Shown here one piece after another: positions 17,865-26,173 of a stretch of 64,000 nucleotides of DNA; positions within the stretch are counted from its first letter, which is position 1, and each line of letters opens with the position of its first letter. The position numbers and the translations under genes were made by a program. The stretch lies in NCBI GenBank assembly GCA_021777835.1, contig JAJYDC010000003.1:1-64000 (forward strand). The letters are read 5' to 3'. The stretch comes from Bacteroidota bacterium. GTDB taxonomy: Bacteria > Bacteroidota > Ignavibacteria > Ignavibacteriales > Ignavibacteriaceae. The notes beneath the pieces are model-generated. The model saw only the letters and a program-made list of their open reading frames with translations. It did no database searches and was not told where the DNA came from.

Positions 17865-17938
17865 GGCGGGGTAGCTCAGTTGGTTAGAGCAGTGGAATCA
17901 TAATCCACGTGTCGGGGGTTCGAATCCCTCCCCCGCTA
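17865..17938 (+). tRNA. tRNA-Met (anticodon CAT)
   Basis: The 74-nt cloverleaf folds as acceptor GGCGGGG/CCCCGCT (first pair G-U), D arm GCTC-loop-GAGC, anticodon arm GTGGA-ATCATAA-TCCAC, 5-nt variable loop and T arm GGGGG-TTCGAAT-CCCTC, with discriminator A at 17938. CCA is not encoded (CA follows). The G1-U72 pair and lack of three G-C pairs in the anticodon stem argue against initiator tRNA. The GGCGG acceptor favours elongator Met over the lysidine-modified Ile-CAT species, but sequence alone cannot exclude the latter. Confidence 0.93.
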
Positions 17939-17960
17939 CAATATTTAGGAGTTAATAATT

Positions 17961-18317
17961 ATGTATTCATTTTTGATATTAGTTTTGTCAATAATTTCAG
18001 TTTTTCTAATGATAATTATTCTTATGCAGGCTAGTAAGGGAGACGGACTTTCAGGAACCTTTGGCGCTGGCTCAGGCATGGGTACAATGTTCGGAACCCG
18101 CAGAACAGCAGATTTTCTAAGCAAAGCTACCTGGTGGCTTGCCGGGAGCATTGCTGTATTGGCAATTGTCGTTAATCTTTTCTTTTTGCCAGGTCAATCA
18201 AGTGCAGCGCAAAGAGAAAAAATAATTCAAGGTTCAGGGAGGCAAGTTCCTCAAACACCAAGCTTGCCGCCGCAGACATCTGCTCCGGCACAACAAAATC
18301 AAGCTCCTAAGAAATAG
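17961..18317 (+). CDS. secG: Preprotein translocase subunit SecG
   Basis: SecG is the small accessory subunit of the SecYEG channel in the inner membrane. The 118-residue protein has the two expected hydrophobic helices (about residues 2-22 and 57-77). The conserved loop LMQASKGDGLSGTFGAG, followed by MFGTRRTADFLSKATWW, is diagnostic. The C-terminal tail (about 80-118) is rich in Q, P and A and probably disordered. AGGAG lies about 9 nt before the ATG. The gene starts 22 nt after the tRNA-Met end, so tRNA processing probably liberates the mRNA if both share a promoter. Confidence 0.95.
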   Translation: MYSFLILVLSIISVFLMIIILMQASKGDGLSGTFGAGSGMGTMFGTRRTADFLSKATWWLAGSIAVLAIVVNLFFLPGQSSAAQREKIIQGSGRQVPQTPSLPPQTSAPAQQNQAPKK

Positions 18318-18786
18318 CACGTATTACTTTCAGTAAGACTGTATTTCTAAAAGGATTGGATGTTTATGTTTGTGAGCATACTGTAATTTTGAACGCGAAC
18401 TTTTCGAGCAACATATTTTGATGCAGATTAGTTTATAGACGGGAATCTAAATAGAAGAGTTATTTAGTTTTAATATTAACTTTTATTCAAACAGTTCCTG
18501 TTATTACGTGTAGCTTAATAACCTAGAATTTATCAAAAATCAACTTGCATTATTATGGAATGATTTCTAATTACGACTTTATAGAATTTAACTTTATAAT
18601 CTCCTCGAATAATTATTGTCTTGCCTTTTTTATAACCATATAAATCAACTAACTTTCTTTAATAATATGTGTATTTATAGATTAGTATATATAATGCTTA
18701 TTAACACTAGATTATAAGAACAAATCTTTAATATATCAGTGTGACTAAAGAAATTTTGAATATTTATTTGATTTGGTATATTTGCA
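18318..18786. other. A+T-rich intergenic region, no gene seen
   Basis: About 470 bases between secG and the fluoride riboswitch contain no credible open frame, repeat or RNA motif that I can identify. The crcB promoter should lie near its right end (18700-18785), where TATATAATGCT and TTAATATATC elements occur, but a unique assignment is not possible. Confidence 0.5.
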
Positions 18787-18875
18787 AAGGCGATGGGGTT
18801 CGCCTTAATTACTAACGGCTGTTAAGTCTTAAGTTTAAAATGTTTTGGTTTGCTGCCAGACTGATAACTCCTACC
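18787..18875 (+). promoter_or_regulatory. Fluoride riboswitch (crcB motif)
   Basis: The aptamer core is visible: GGCGATGGGGTTCGCC (18789-18804), a variable stem, then CTGATAACTCCTACC (18861-18875), which is the conserved 3' signature of the crcB RNA. GGGGTT (18795-18800) pairs with AACTCC (18866-18871) to form P1, and GGCGA can pair with TCGCC as the pseudoknot. It lies 37 nt before a fluoride-channel gene. No T-tract hairpin follows, so control is more likely at ribosome binding than by termination. Confidence 0.93.
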
Positions 18876-18912
18876 TTATAAAATTAACATTAATGAAAAG
18901 GAGATAAAAATA

Positions 18913-19290
18913 TTGCAGAACTATATTGTCGTATTTTTAGGGGCAGGTATAGGCGGAATACTTCGTTACTGGATGACCGGCTATGCTTCAAAAATATTGC
19001 CCGAAAATTTTCCATACGGAACGCTTTCAGTAAATGTGCTGGGCAGCTTTTTGATCGGAATGTTTATGTTTTACTTAAATGATAATGAATTAATCAGCCT
19101 TGAAGTGAGAATTCTTCTGACAACAGGTTTTTGCGGTGGTCTTACTACCTTTTCAACATTTTCATTTGAAACCATTAATTTATTAAGGGATAAAGAATTC
19201 TTTTTTGCAGGAATGAATATTTTAGCTAATATATTACTTACTCTTCTTGCTCTTTTTATGTCTTATAAAATATCAAAACTATTAAGTTAA
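18913..19290 (+). CDS. crcB: Fluoride ion channel CrcB/Fluc
   Basis: CrcB/Fluc proteins form dual-topology dimers in the inner membrane that export fluoride. The 125-residue protein has four hydrophobic helices and the family motifs GAGIGGILRYW, GTLSVNVLGSFLIGMF and TTGFCGGLTTFSTFSFE; the last carries the Phe and Thr/Ser residues lining the pore. Translation starts at TTG, nine bases after AAGGAGATAAAAA, and no closer ATG preserves the first helix. The upstream fluoride riboswitch supports the assignment directly. It is followed 26 bp downstream by a DUF190 gene. Confidence 0.96.
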   Translation: MQNYIVVFLGAGIGGILRYWMTGYASKILPENFPYGTLSVNVLGSFLIGMFMFYLNDNELISLEVRILLTTGFCGGLTTFSTFSFETINLLRDKEFFFAGMNILANILLTLLALFMSYKISKLLS

Positions 19291-19316
19291 ACCGGTAGTT
19301 TATAAAGGAGTGAAAA

Positions 19317-19676
19317 ATGGAGTTAAAAGGCGAAGCAAAACTTGTTAGAATATTTGTCGGTGAATCTGATATTATTCATCATATACCAGTCTATGAAAGG
19401 ATAGTGCATGAAGCTCGAAAGATGCATCTTGCAGGAGCCACAGTATTTAAGGGGGTTATGGGTTATGGTGGTAATAGCAGAATCCACACGTCCAAAATAT
19501 TAAGGCTCTCTGAAGACATGCCTATGGTAATTGAAATAGTCGACGAAGAGGAAAAAATAAATAATTTCCTTCCCCTACTGCATGATATTTTTGAAGAAGC
19601 TAATTGTGGTGGTTTAATTACAATGGAAAAAGCAGAAATAATAAGCTATGTTGTTGCAAAAAAGAAAGCTGATTGA
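19317..19676 (+). CDS. DUF190 (PII-like fold) protein, fluoride operon partner
   Basis: The 119-residue protein begins KGEAKLVRIFVGESD and contains HEARKMHLAGATVFKGVMGY and SEDMPMVIEIVDEEEKI, the hallmarks of DUF190 proteins, which adopt a small PII-like ferredoxin fold and commonly sit beside crcB. Its role in fluoride tolerance is not established; a regulatory or nucleotide-binding role is often suggested by the fold. AAAGGAG lies 7 nt before ATG. It is the last gene of the riboswitch-controlled operon and converges on dacB. Confidence 0.9.
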   Translation: MELKGEAKLVRIFVGESDIIHHIPVYERIVHEARKMHLAGATVFKGVMGYGGNSRIHTSKILRLSEDMPMVIEIVDEEEKINNFLPLLHDIFEEANCGGLITMEKAEIISYVVAKKKAD

Positions 19677-19734
19677 CTTCAATACTCTTTTTGAATAAAT
19701 GATCTAGTCAATTAACTTTTGAACACCAATATCG

Positions 19735-21006
19735 CTATCTCCATTCAGACAAAGATGTAACAATCGCGTTTTCAATTTCTCTATAGTAATAGGCTCCCTG
19801 ATTGCGATATTGAAAAACAATACTTATAATTAAATCATTTCCATTAGCTAACTTAAGATAACCGGATAGGGAAGAGACTCCGTTAAGCGTTCCGGTTTTC
19901 CCATGGAAATTGTTTTCTGCAGGAGTTCCTATCATACGATATCTTAAAGTTCCGTCAACCCCTGCGATGCTTAAGGCGTTATAAAAATCTTTATAATTTT
20001 TCCGATCAAAGTACATTTTTTCTAATACTCCAGCAATTGCACCAACAGTCACTAAATCATATCTTGAAAGCCCCGAACCATCGACTAAAGAAGTTCCTTT
20101 AGAAAAAATTCCATTATCCTTAATAAATCGCATAACTGCTTGAGTTGAATAAAACGCATTCCCCTGTTCGCCTGTTGATACTGCTCCAATTGTCTTAAAT
20201 AAACATTCAGCCAAGAAATTATCGCTATGTTTATCCATAACTTTTATTAAGTCTTTTAACTTTATTGTGGATTCAGCAAGGACATCTGCATCATTCGGTG
20301 TTATTCCTTTCTCGGCAGCCCCATCTATGCGTATTCCGTTTTTAATTAATTCGGCTCTTAAAGCCTGGGCAACAAATAATGGAGGATTTGAAACGTCTTT
20401 GAAAACCGTTACATATTTTATTCTATAACGTCTTCTTGCAACTCTAACTCTAATTCGCTCTTTTACTGCAGTTCTATTGTGATCAAGGACTAAGGCAGAA
20501 ACAGGAGGAAGTCTATAGTTAGTTAGCTCGTCATTTATCCAATCATCACGAGAATAATCTTCATCAAAATAAGAATCGTCTCCTATTATTTTACCTGTTA
20601 TTTTCTTTACTCCTTTATTCTTTAACTCTTTAACCATCTCAATTAAATCATTTTCCGTAAATAAAGAATTTCCGTAGCCTTTTATATACAAATTTCCCTT
20701 CAATACACCGTTTCTTAAAGGGGAAACGGATAAAATCTTAGTTGATAATGGAAACTCGCCACCCATTAAATTAAGCGCTGTGGCAGTTGTAAATAATTTT
20801 GTATTTGAGGCGGGGATTACCGTATCGGCAATATTATCACTATAAATTGTATCTTGCGTTTGCGGATTAAGCACTATAATAGCCGAAATAGTTTCGTGAG
20901 GTACTCTAGTAAGGATGCTCTCTATCCTCTTTTTCAACGCTTCTTTTGATGCGCACAATGAGATAGAGCTTATCATCAGAAATAAAAGTAAAATTCTTCT
21001 TAACAT
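19735..21006 (-). CDS. dacB: D-alanyl-D-alanine carboxypeptidase/endopeptidase (PBP4, peptidase S13)
   Basis: PBP4-type enzymes trim peptidoglycan peptides in the periplasm. The product is 423 residues with a signal peptide (MLRRILLLFLMISSISLC). The penicillin-binding motifs are intact: SNTK with Ser67 and Lys70, SDN at 261-263 and HGKTGT with Lys370. A large insert between the first two motifs is typical of family S13. The reading frame is open further upstream, but I place the start at 21006 because AGGAG lies about 12 nt before it and this yields a normal signal peptide. It converges on the DUF190 gene. Confidence 0.93.
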   Translation of the reverse strand: MLRRILLLFLMISSISLCASKEALKKRIESILTRVPHETISAIIVLNPQTQDTIYSDNIADTVIPASNTKLFTTATALNLMGGEFPLSTKILSVSPLRNGVLKGNLYIKGYGNSLFTENDLIEMVKELKNKGVKKITGKIIGDDSYFDEDYSRDDWINDELTNYRLPPVSALVLDHNRTAVKERIRVRVARRRYRIKYVTVFKDVSNPPLFVAQALRAELIKNGIRIDGAAEKGITPNDADVLAESTIKLKDLIKVMDKHSDNFLAECLFKTIGAVSTGEQGNAFYSTQAVMRFIKDNGIFSKGTSLVDGSGLSRYDLVTVGAIAGVLEKMYFDRKNYKDFYNALSIAGVDGTLRYRMIGTPAENNFHGKTGTLNGVSSLSGYLKLANGNDLIISIVFQYRNQGAYYYREIENAIVTSLSEWR

Positions 21007-21220
21007 AATGATAATATTTCTCCTATAGCTTTCATATTTGCAATATACATTTAGATGTTTATTTTTATGTTGACGATAAAATCCGTTATGATAAAACTTG
21101 CATTTTGATAAACAAAAACAACGTGTAAATATAAAATTTCCAAACACAAATAAAAGGCTTTCATCTTACCCCATTAAAAAAATATTGGTTATAAAAATTT
21201 ATAATAAAGATTATTAAACT

Positions 21221-22081
21221 ATGTCAAACAAAAAAACGACTCAAAAAGCTTATGAAAACATTAATTTCTTAAATTCGGCTGATGCTAGAATAATAAGGAT
21301 TCTTGCAGAATTCCTTGAGCCCCAAGTAGAATTTAAAAAATTAAAGATTATTGATACTATTGTCTTTTTTGGTTCAGCCAGGTTAAAGTCTAAAAAAGAA
21401 GCAATAATTGAGTTAAATAAATTCAAAACAATAAACCCTAAAACTACTCCTCTGCTTGCCGAAAAATTGAGAAAGGCCCAGCATCAGGTTCGTATGTCAA
21501 AATATTATGAAGATGCTGTAGAGCTATCAAAACGCTTAACCGAATGGTCAATGCAGCTTCCGACATCAGCAAATAGGTTTATAATTTGCACAGGCGGTGG
21601 GCCTGGAATAATGGAAGCAGCAAACAAAGGCGCTAAAATTGCGGGTGGGTACTCAATTGGGTTAAATATAAGTCTTCCATTTGAGCAATATGTCAACAAA
21701 TATGTCCCACCCAGATTGAGCTTTGAATTTCATTACTTCTTTATGAGGAAATTTTGGTTTGCTTATCTAGCAAAGTGCCTTATAGTATTTCCGGGAGGAT
21801 TCGGCACAATAGACGAATTTTTTGAAATGTTGACATTGGTTCAAACAGGTAAGATCAAAAAGAAATTATTGCTTGTAGTATATGATGAGAAGTATTGGAA
21901 AAGCATTATAAATTTTGATGGACTGATCGAGAACGGTGTTATAAATCCAGAGGATATGCAGTACCTTTCCTTTTGTAATTCAGTTGATGAAGCATTTAAT
22001 TGTGTAATCAAGCACTTCGAAAAAAATTATCTTAATAAAAAGGAAATTGAACTAACCGAACCAAAAGTTGCCTTACAATAA
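21221..22081 (+). CDS. LOG-family protein (Rossmann-fold nucleotide phosphoribohydrolase-like)
   Basis: LOG-family proteins include cytokinin riboside 5'-monophosphate phosphoribohydrolases that cleave nucleoside monophosphates; some are nucleotide-binding proteins of other function. The 286-residue protein has DTIVFFGSARL at the N-terminus, CTGGGPGIMEAANKGA and FPGGFGTIDEFFEMLTL, the last being the diagnostic PGGxGTxxE motif. It has an extra N-terminal segment and longer C-terminus than the shortest LOG enzymes, as in the larger TIGR00730-like group. No strong ribosome binding site precedes ATG. It converges on the bS21 gene. Confidence 0.9.
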   Translation: MSNKKTTQKAYENINFLNSADARIIRILAEFLEPQVEFKKLKIIDTIVFFGSARLKSKKEAIIELNKFKTINPKTTPLLAEKLRKAQHQVRMSKYYEDAVELSKRLTEWSMQLPTSANRFIICTGGGPGIMEAANKGAKIAGGYSIGLNISLPFEQYVNKYVPPRLSFEFHYFFMRKFWFAYLAKCLIVFPGGFGTIDEFFEMLTLVQTGKIKKKLLLVVYDEKYWKSIINFDGLIENGVINPEDMQYLSFCNSVDEAFNCVIKHFEKNYLNKKEIELTEPKVALQ

Positions 22082-22082
22082 A

Positions 22083-22102
22083 AAGCCCCGTTACCGGGGC
22101 TT
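22083..22102. terminator. Bidirectional terminator between LOG and rpsU genes
   Basis: AAGCCCCG, loop TTAC and CGGGGCTT form an 8-bp stem between convergent genes. The minus strand carries a run of T after the stem (CTTTTTAT), so it is strongest for rpsU. Confidence 0.85.
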
Positions 22103-22107
22103 AAAAA

Positions 22108-22302
22108 CTATTCGATAATAGTATCGACTCTGTGCGCACGACGTGCTGCTTTCATCTTTTCCATTCTTTTCTTTATCGATGGCTTAACAAAAAAAGTTCT
22201 CTTTTTATATTCTTTAAGAACACCGGATCTTTCATATTTCTTCTTAAATCGTCTAAGAGCTTTGTCAATTGATTCATTCTCGCCAATAGTAATGCCTACC
22301 AA
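22108..22302 (-). CDS. rpsU: 30S ribosomal protein bS21
   Basis: bS21 is a small basic protein of the 30S platform, near the anti-Shine-Dalgarno region. The 64-residue product has IGENESIDKALRRFKKKYE and the Lys/Arg-rich tail KKRMEKMKAARRAHR typical of bS21. Translation starts at TTG (reading TTGGTAGGC) with AGGTGA about 6 nt upstream; no in-frame ATG precedes it. It lies just downstream of a zinc-ribbon protein gene on the same strand and ends at a strong terminator. Confidence 0.93.
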   Translation of the reverse strand: MVGITIGENESIDKALRRFKKKYERSGVLKEYKKRTFFVKPSIKKRMEKMKAARRAHRVDTIIE

Positions 22303-22325
22303 TTATATCACCTTCCTTTTTTGGG

Positions 22326-22712
22326 CTAAATATTTAATGATTCTATTAATTTCTTGTGACCTGATTTTTGAAACTCTACCGCAATTGATTTCTGTCCACT
22401 TGACATTACATTTTTACTTACAACCTTGCCAAAATCATCCCAGTTTTTATGATAGATAGCCTCACCAATTGTAAAAGATTTTTGAGGAGAATAAACCGTG
22501 CAGTCCTGATTTTCTATTCCTTCCAATGAAACTTTTGTTTCCTTAACGTCTTCAGTCATATCAATCAGCATTGTCTGCTTGCACTTTTTACATTTTGCCC
22601 AATGCTTATTGTTTGATTCTCCATTAATAATTGGAGTATCACCGCTAAGTTCCATTTTTCTCATCGCATTACAAACCGAACAGAAGGCTTCCACATTTTT
22701 TATTCTGGCCAT
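22326..22712 (-). CDS. Zinc-ribbon protein with C-terminal beta domain, function unknown
   Basis: The 128-residue protein has two CxxC pairs (CSVCNAMRK and CKKCKQTML) that form a zinc ribbon in its N-terminal half. The C-terminal half contains FTIGEAIYHKNWDDFGKVV and IAVEFQKSGHKKLIE, a small-barrel pattern seen in CarD-like and related nucleic-acid-binding modules. I place the start at 22712 (MARIKNVEAF), because AAGGAA lies 7 nt upstream, rather than 18 nt earlier. It could be a transcription- or translation-associated factor, given its place before rpsU, but this is inference. Confidence 0.6.
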   Translation of the reverse strand: MARIKNVEAFCSVCNAMRKMELSGDTPIINGESNNKHWAKCKKCKQTMLIDMTEDVKETKVSLEGIENQDCTVYSPQKSFTIGEAIYHKNWDDFGKVVSKNVMSSGQKSIAVEFQKSGHKKLIESLNI

Positions 22713-22840
22713 AAAAACATTCCTTATCAAAATTTAGACTAGTAAATATAAAAAAGCCTTACCCGATAAGCAACATAATTTGACTAACACACTCTTAAAA
22801 TATTGAAGAAAACGAAGGTTTTTGATCATTTTGGGTAATT

Positions 22841-24256
22841 TTAGTGCAAAATCATGCCATTTTTAATAGATCCGGTTTGTCTAGAAGGATCATATAAGAA
22901 TCCATTTAAGACGATATAAATTATTTTGTTTTCCCTTTGAATGATCAAATTAGCCGGGGATCCAACTTTTATAGATGTGTCAATTGTTTTTGATTTTTTA
23001 ATGATATTAATTGGAAGCTCTGTGATTTCTTCGTTTAAATTATTATCGCTTAAAATTATATTTGTATAGCCATCAGCATATAAAGAATGTATATTCATTT
23101 TTTTAAAATCTTCTATCGAAGAAAATTCTTCCGGGAAAGTCTTTCCGGGAATAACTTCCATTCCCATTAAATCTAAATCTTCATAACCAAATAGTATAGA
23201 AAGGTCGCCTATCTCTTCTATTGATGATTTTACGAAATATTCTGATGAAAGAGAACCATTTATTTCTGTTCTTATTATTCCAATATCAACAAAATATTCA
23301 TAGCCATTATTTTTATATCTTAAATTTCTGAGCACTAAATCCATTAAATCCTTTTCATTGAACGGAATTGAATCATAAATATCCAGTGCTACATCATTAT
23401 AACTTTCTTCAGCAATTGATTTTAAACCTATAAGCAGAGTGATGAAGTTTAATTTTCTTATATATTGTTTTTCCTGATCATCTTTCCAGCCGCCTGATTC
23501 AATCAAAATTGTACTCATGCCCAACCCTTGGAAGTTGTCGCCGAACGCTCTGGGCTCGAAATCATCAGGATATTTTGCAATATGCCCGGGTATAAATGAA
23601 TTAACGGTATTGAACATACTCCCAATTAATTTCATTGAATTCTCACGTACGGAATTAACTGATTTCTCAGCATCGAAAGCCGGCGCTAGAAATGAAAGTG
23701 TAGCTGTATTAAAATTGTGTCCCGCAGAGTAAAGGATACTTTGATCATGCAGGTTAAATCCAAATTCTGCATTTATTTTATTAAAAGTATCTTTTAATAA
23801 TTTAGCTTCGGGGGTTTGAAGCCTCACAAAATCGCGGTTAATGTCAATATCAAAAATATTTGTTCGCTTAAAGAGTTCCGCACCGTCAGGATTAACCATC
23901 GGCATAAAATAAATTGTAAGTTTATCAAATAAAGTATCTTTGAAACTATTATAGTTATCCTTTAAAAGAAAGAAATTAAATATATCAAATAATGCTCTAG
24001 TAGCAGTAGACTCATCTCCGTGCATTTGGGACCATAAAAATACTTTAGTCTTTCCGGTACCCGCTTTAATTAAAAAAATATCGCGTCCTTCGGCAGACTT
24101 ACCTGCTTCAGTAACAGTAAAAATATTTCCTTCTCTTAACCGGTCGATTAATGGCAAAATATCCGAATGCTTTACTCGCCGGTTAGTTAAGCTATATTCG
24201 AGATAATTCTGATAATCATAATAAATCCTGTAAGCAAAATCTAAATTGTCTGTCAT
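22841..24256 (-). CDS. M14-family zinc carboxypeptidase
   Basis: The 471-residue protein has the M14 metallopeptidase zinc and catalytic set: SQMHGDESTATRAL (His79, Glu82), FNLHDQ (His171) and ILIESGGW (Glu254), with VNPDGAELF and DINRDFVRLQTPE between them. It has no obvious signal peptide, although members often act on peptidoglycan peptides or are exported. A long C-terminal region (about 290-471) has a beta-type pattern and no family I recognise. The ATG lacks a strong ribosome binding site. Substrate is unknown. Confidence 0.88.
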   Translation of the reverse strand: MTDNLDFAYRIYYDYQNYLEYSLTNRRVKHSDILPLIDRLREGNIFTVTEAGKSAEGRDIFLIKAGTGKTKVFLWSQMHGDESTATRALFDIFNFFLLKDNYNSFKDTLFDKLTIYFMPMVNPDGAELFKRTNIFDIDINRDFVRLQTPEAKLLKDTFNKINAEFGFNLHDQSILYSAGHNFNTATLSFLAPAFDAEKSVNSVRENSMKLIGSMFNTVNSFIPGHIAKYPDDFEPRAFGDNFQGLGMSTILIESGGWKDDQEKQYIRKLNFITLLIGLKSIAEESYNDVALDIYDSIPFNEKDLMDLVLRNLRYKNNGYEYFVDIGIIRTEINGSLSSEYFVKSSIEEIGDLSILFGYEDLDLMGMEVIPGKTFPEEFSSIEDFKKMNIHSLYADGYTNIILSDNNLNEEITELPINIIKKSKTIDTSIKVGSPANLIIQRENKIIYIVLNGFLYDPSRQTGSIKNGMILH

Positions 24257-24299
24257 GTCATTTCTTTATGGGATTTTATGAAGTATAGCAAACTTTAAT

Positions 24300-24944
24300 T
24301 TAATACATTGTTCCGATATTCACGGTAATAAAAAATCCTCCAAGATCATTTTCTAATTTGTTTTGTAGAATTTCAATGCCTTTATTGAATAAATGAATTT
24401 CATAATACCTGATATTTATTCCTAGTAAATTTTTCTTGTTAATCCCAATATTTGCTCCTAATCCAATATACCCGCCTAAAGTTGGATATAATTTTGCAGC
24501 ATGAAATGCATTAAAGAATTCTCTGTCATACGGAGTGGTCAATACAATTGCGGGGCCAATCCCAATATTTATGTATGGTCTTAAGTTATCATAGATATCA
24601 TTTTCAAATAGTCTATATTGAACACCTAAATTGACAGGTAATAAGAAGGCACGATTTATTTTTCCATAAGTGTAGGTATTTCCAAAATAGTCAACATAAG
24701 TAAATTCTTGAGGATCTTTTGCTTCGGAAATGGAAAAGTCTGCAAAGCCGGTTATTTTCTGATTGAATTGGTGCCTGTAAAAAGCTCCTAATCCAAAACC
24801 ACTTTCGCTAAATATAATATCAGCTCCGATGGCATTGTCTGGAAATATATCAGGCGGTTTTGTAGGTGCTAACTCACCTATCCCTTGAGCATTTACATTA
24901 AGAAAAGGAATTATTAATATTACAAATAATAAAAATTTCTTCAT
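24300..24944 (-). CDS. Exported outer-membrane beta-barrel-like protein
   Basis: The 214-residue protein starts with a signal peptide (MKKFLLFVILIIPFLNVNAQ). The mature part alternates hydrophobic and polar residues in segments with aromatic ends, such as GFGLGAFYRHQF, LLPVNLGVQYRLF, YINIGIGPAIVL and GGYIGLGANIGI. It ends FFITVNIGTMY, with an aromatic C-terminal residue as in outer-membrane barrels. An eight-stranded barrel is plausible from the length. The gene lies 43 bp upstream of the M14 peptidase and may be cotranscribed with it. No specific function can be inferred. Confidence 0.7.
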   Translation of the reverse strand: MKKFLLFVILIIPFLNVNAQGIGELAPTKPPDIFPDNAIGADIIFSESGFGLGAFYRHQFNQKITGFADFSISEAKDPQEFTYVDYFGNTYTYGKINRAFLLPVNLGVQYRLFENDIYDNLRPYINIGIGPAIVLTTPYDREFFNAFHAAKLYPTLGGYIGLGANIGINKKNLLGINIRYYEIHLFNKGIEILQNKLENDLGGFFITVNIGTMY

Positions 24945-25015
24945 GTCCTATTCTTTTTATCTTTAAAATAGTTAAGTTAAAGATAATTTCAATATTATTA
25001 TAAATCAATTAACCA

Positions 25016-25621
25016 ATGAACTATACAAATAATAGTAATGCATACCAGAGTAAGAATTCTCAACTAGATGAAGCATGTTGGGGCATGAAACCTGCGACTC
25101 CTGCTTTTATTGAACTTATAAATTCAAAAACATTTATTCAACCGGGTAAGCTATTGGTAACGGGTTCCGGTAAATGCTACGATGCTATTACTGCCTCAAA
25201 AGCGGGTTATGAGGTTACTGCAAGTGGGCTCTCTTCTGAAGAGATCTTTTGTTCAAAGCTAGCTGCTCAACGGAACAACGCGCAAATTGACTTTATTGTG
25301 GACGATATATTACTAATGTGCAATTCTTTTAATGAGTCTTTTGACGCTATTTACGACTGTTCAAGTTATAGCACAGTAAACGATATTCTGCTTGAAGAAT
25401 ATATTCGAAAGATATCTTCTTTACTGAGAGATGGCGGAAAGTTTATTGCCATTCTGTTCTCGGTAAATGATAAAGGGGTTGAATCTCCGATCGGTATAAG
25501 CCTGCCGGAATTTTATTCCATCACAAAAAAATATTTGCAACTTGAATACTCCTCGCGAAGAATAATTTCTATCAAATCGCGAGAAGGGAAAGAAGCAATG
25601 CAAATTTATGTTAAGAATTAA
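25016..25621 (+). CDS. Class I SAM-dependent methyltransferase, TPMT-like
   Basis: The 201-residue protein resembles thiopurine S-methyltransferase-type enzymes: WGMKPATPAFIELINS near the start, GKLLVTGSGKCYDAITASKA as motif I, and FDAIYDCSSYSTVN followed by LLRDGGKFIAILFS as the post-motif strands. These place the SAM-binding Rossmann fold in residues about 45-170. It is cytoplasmic and of normal length. The methyl acceptor is unknown. No strong ribosome binding site is seen before the ATG. It may head the operon of the CYTH and AddB-like genes. Confidence 0.75.
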   Translation: MNYTNNSNAYQSKNSQLDEACWGMKPATPAFIELINSKTFIQPGKLLVTGSGKCYDAITASKAGYEVTASGLSSEEIFCSKLAAQRNNAQIDFIVDDILLMCNSFNESFDAIYDCSSYSTVNDILLEEYIRKISSLLRDGGKFIAILFSVNDKGVESPIGISLPEFYSITKKYLQLEYSSRRIISIKSREGKEAMQIYVKN

Positions 25622-25660
25622 TGCACTAAAACAATCATTAACCTTTAAAACGAGTAAAAA

Positions 25661-26173
25661 ATGCCCACTAATCTTGAACTGAAAATTAAGCTTACCACTT
25701 TTACTGAAGTTGAAAAACATTTAAGAGAAATTAACTCAACTTTAATTGCAGTGCTAGTTCAAAAAGATGTTTACTACAAATCAAATTCCGGTTTGTTGAA
25801 GCTTAGAATTGAAAACGATAATCAAAGCATTATAAGATATATTCGAAATGAGAAATCAAAGAATAGGTTTTCAAATTTTGAAGTTTTACATTTCTCAAAC
25901 GGTAATGCAGAAAAGTTTTTCGGAGAACTTCTTAAAATTGAAACAGTAGTACAAAAAAAGAGAATTCTATATATGTATAATAATACCAGAGTTCATCTTG
26001 ATAACGTAAAAAACCTTGGCTTGTTCTTGGAGCTTGAAACTCTAGTTCTTTTTGGTAAAAGAGATGCAAAAAGACGATTTGACCAAATAGTCGATCTTCT
26101 TCATATCGGTAATCATCCTCAAATAAAAAAATCATACCGTGATTTGATTTTATTAAATAATAGCAAAAAATGA
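25661..26173 (+). CDS. CYTH-domain protein (class IV adenylate cyclase-like)
   Basis: CYTH proteins bind triphosphorylated substrates inside a beta tunnel. The 170-residue protein has the signature N-terminal NLELKIKL (ExK variant), QKDVYYK, LLKLRIEN, IIRYIRNEK, and YNNTRVHLDNVKNLGLFLEL, matching the order of CyaB/thTPase tunnel strands. Members include type IV adenylate cyclases, thiamine triphosphatases and tripolyphosphatases, and the sequence cannot choose between these. Its TGA stop overlaps the ATG of the next gene (ATGA), so both are coupled. A partnership with the AddB-like nuclease is not established. Confidence 0.85.
   Translation: MPTNLELKIKLTTFTEVEKHLREINSTLIAVLVQKDVYYKSNSGLLKLRIENDNQSIIRYIRNEKSKNRFSNFEVLHFSNGNAEKFFGELLKIETVVQKKRILYMYNNTRVHLDNVKNLGLFLELETLVLFGKRDAKRRFDQIVDLLHIGNHPQIKKSYRDLILLNNSKK

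Noticed and set aside
17865-17938. Calling the tRNA as Ile (lysidine CAT)
   Set aside because: The acceptor GGCGG start and stem pairs look more like elongator Met, although sequence alone cannot fully exclude Ile2.
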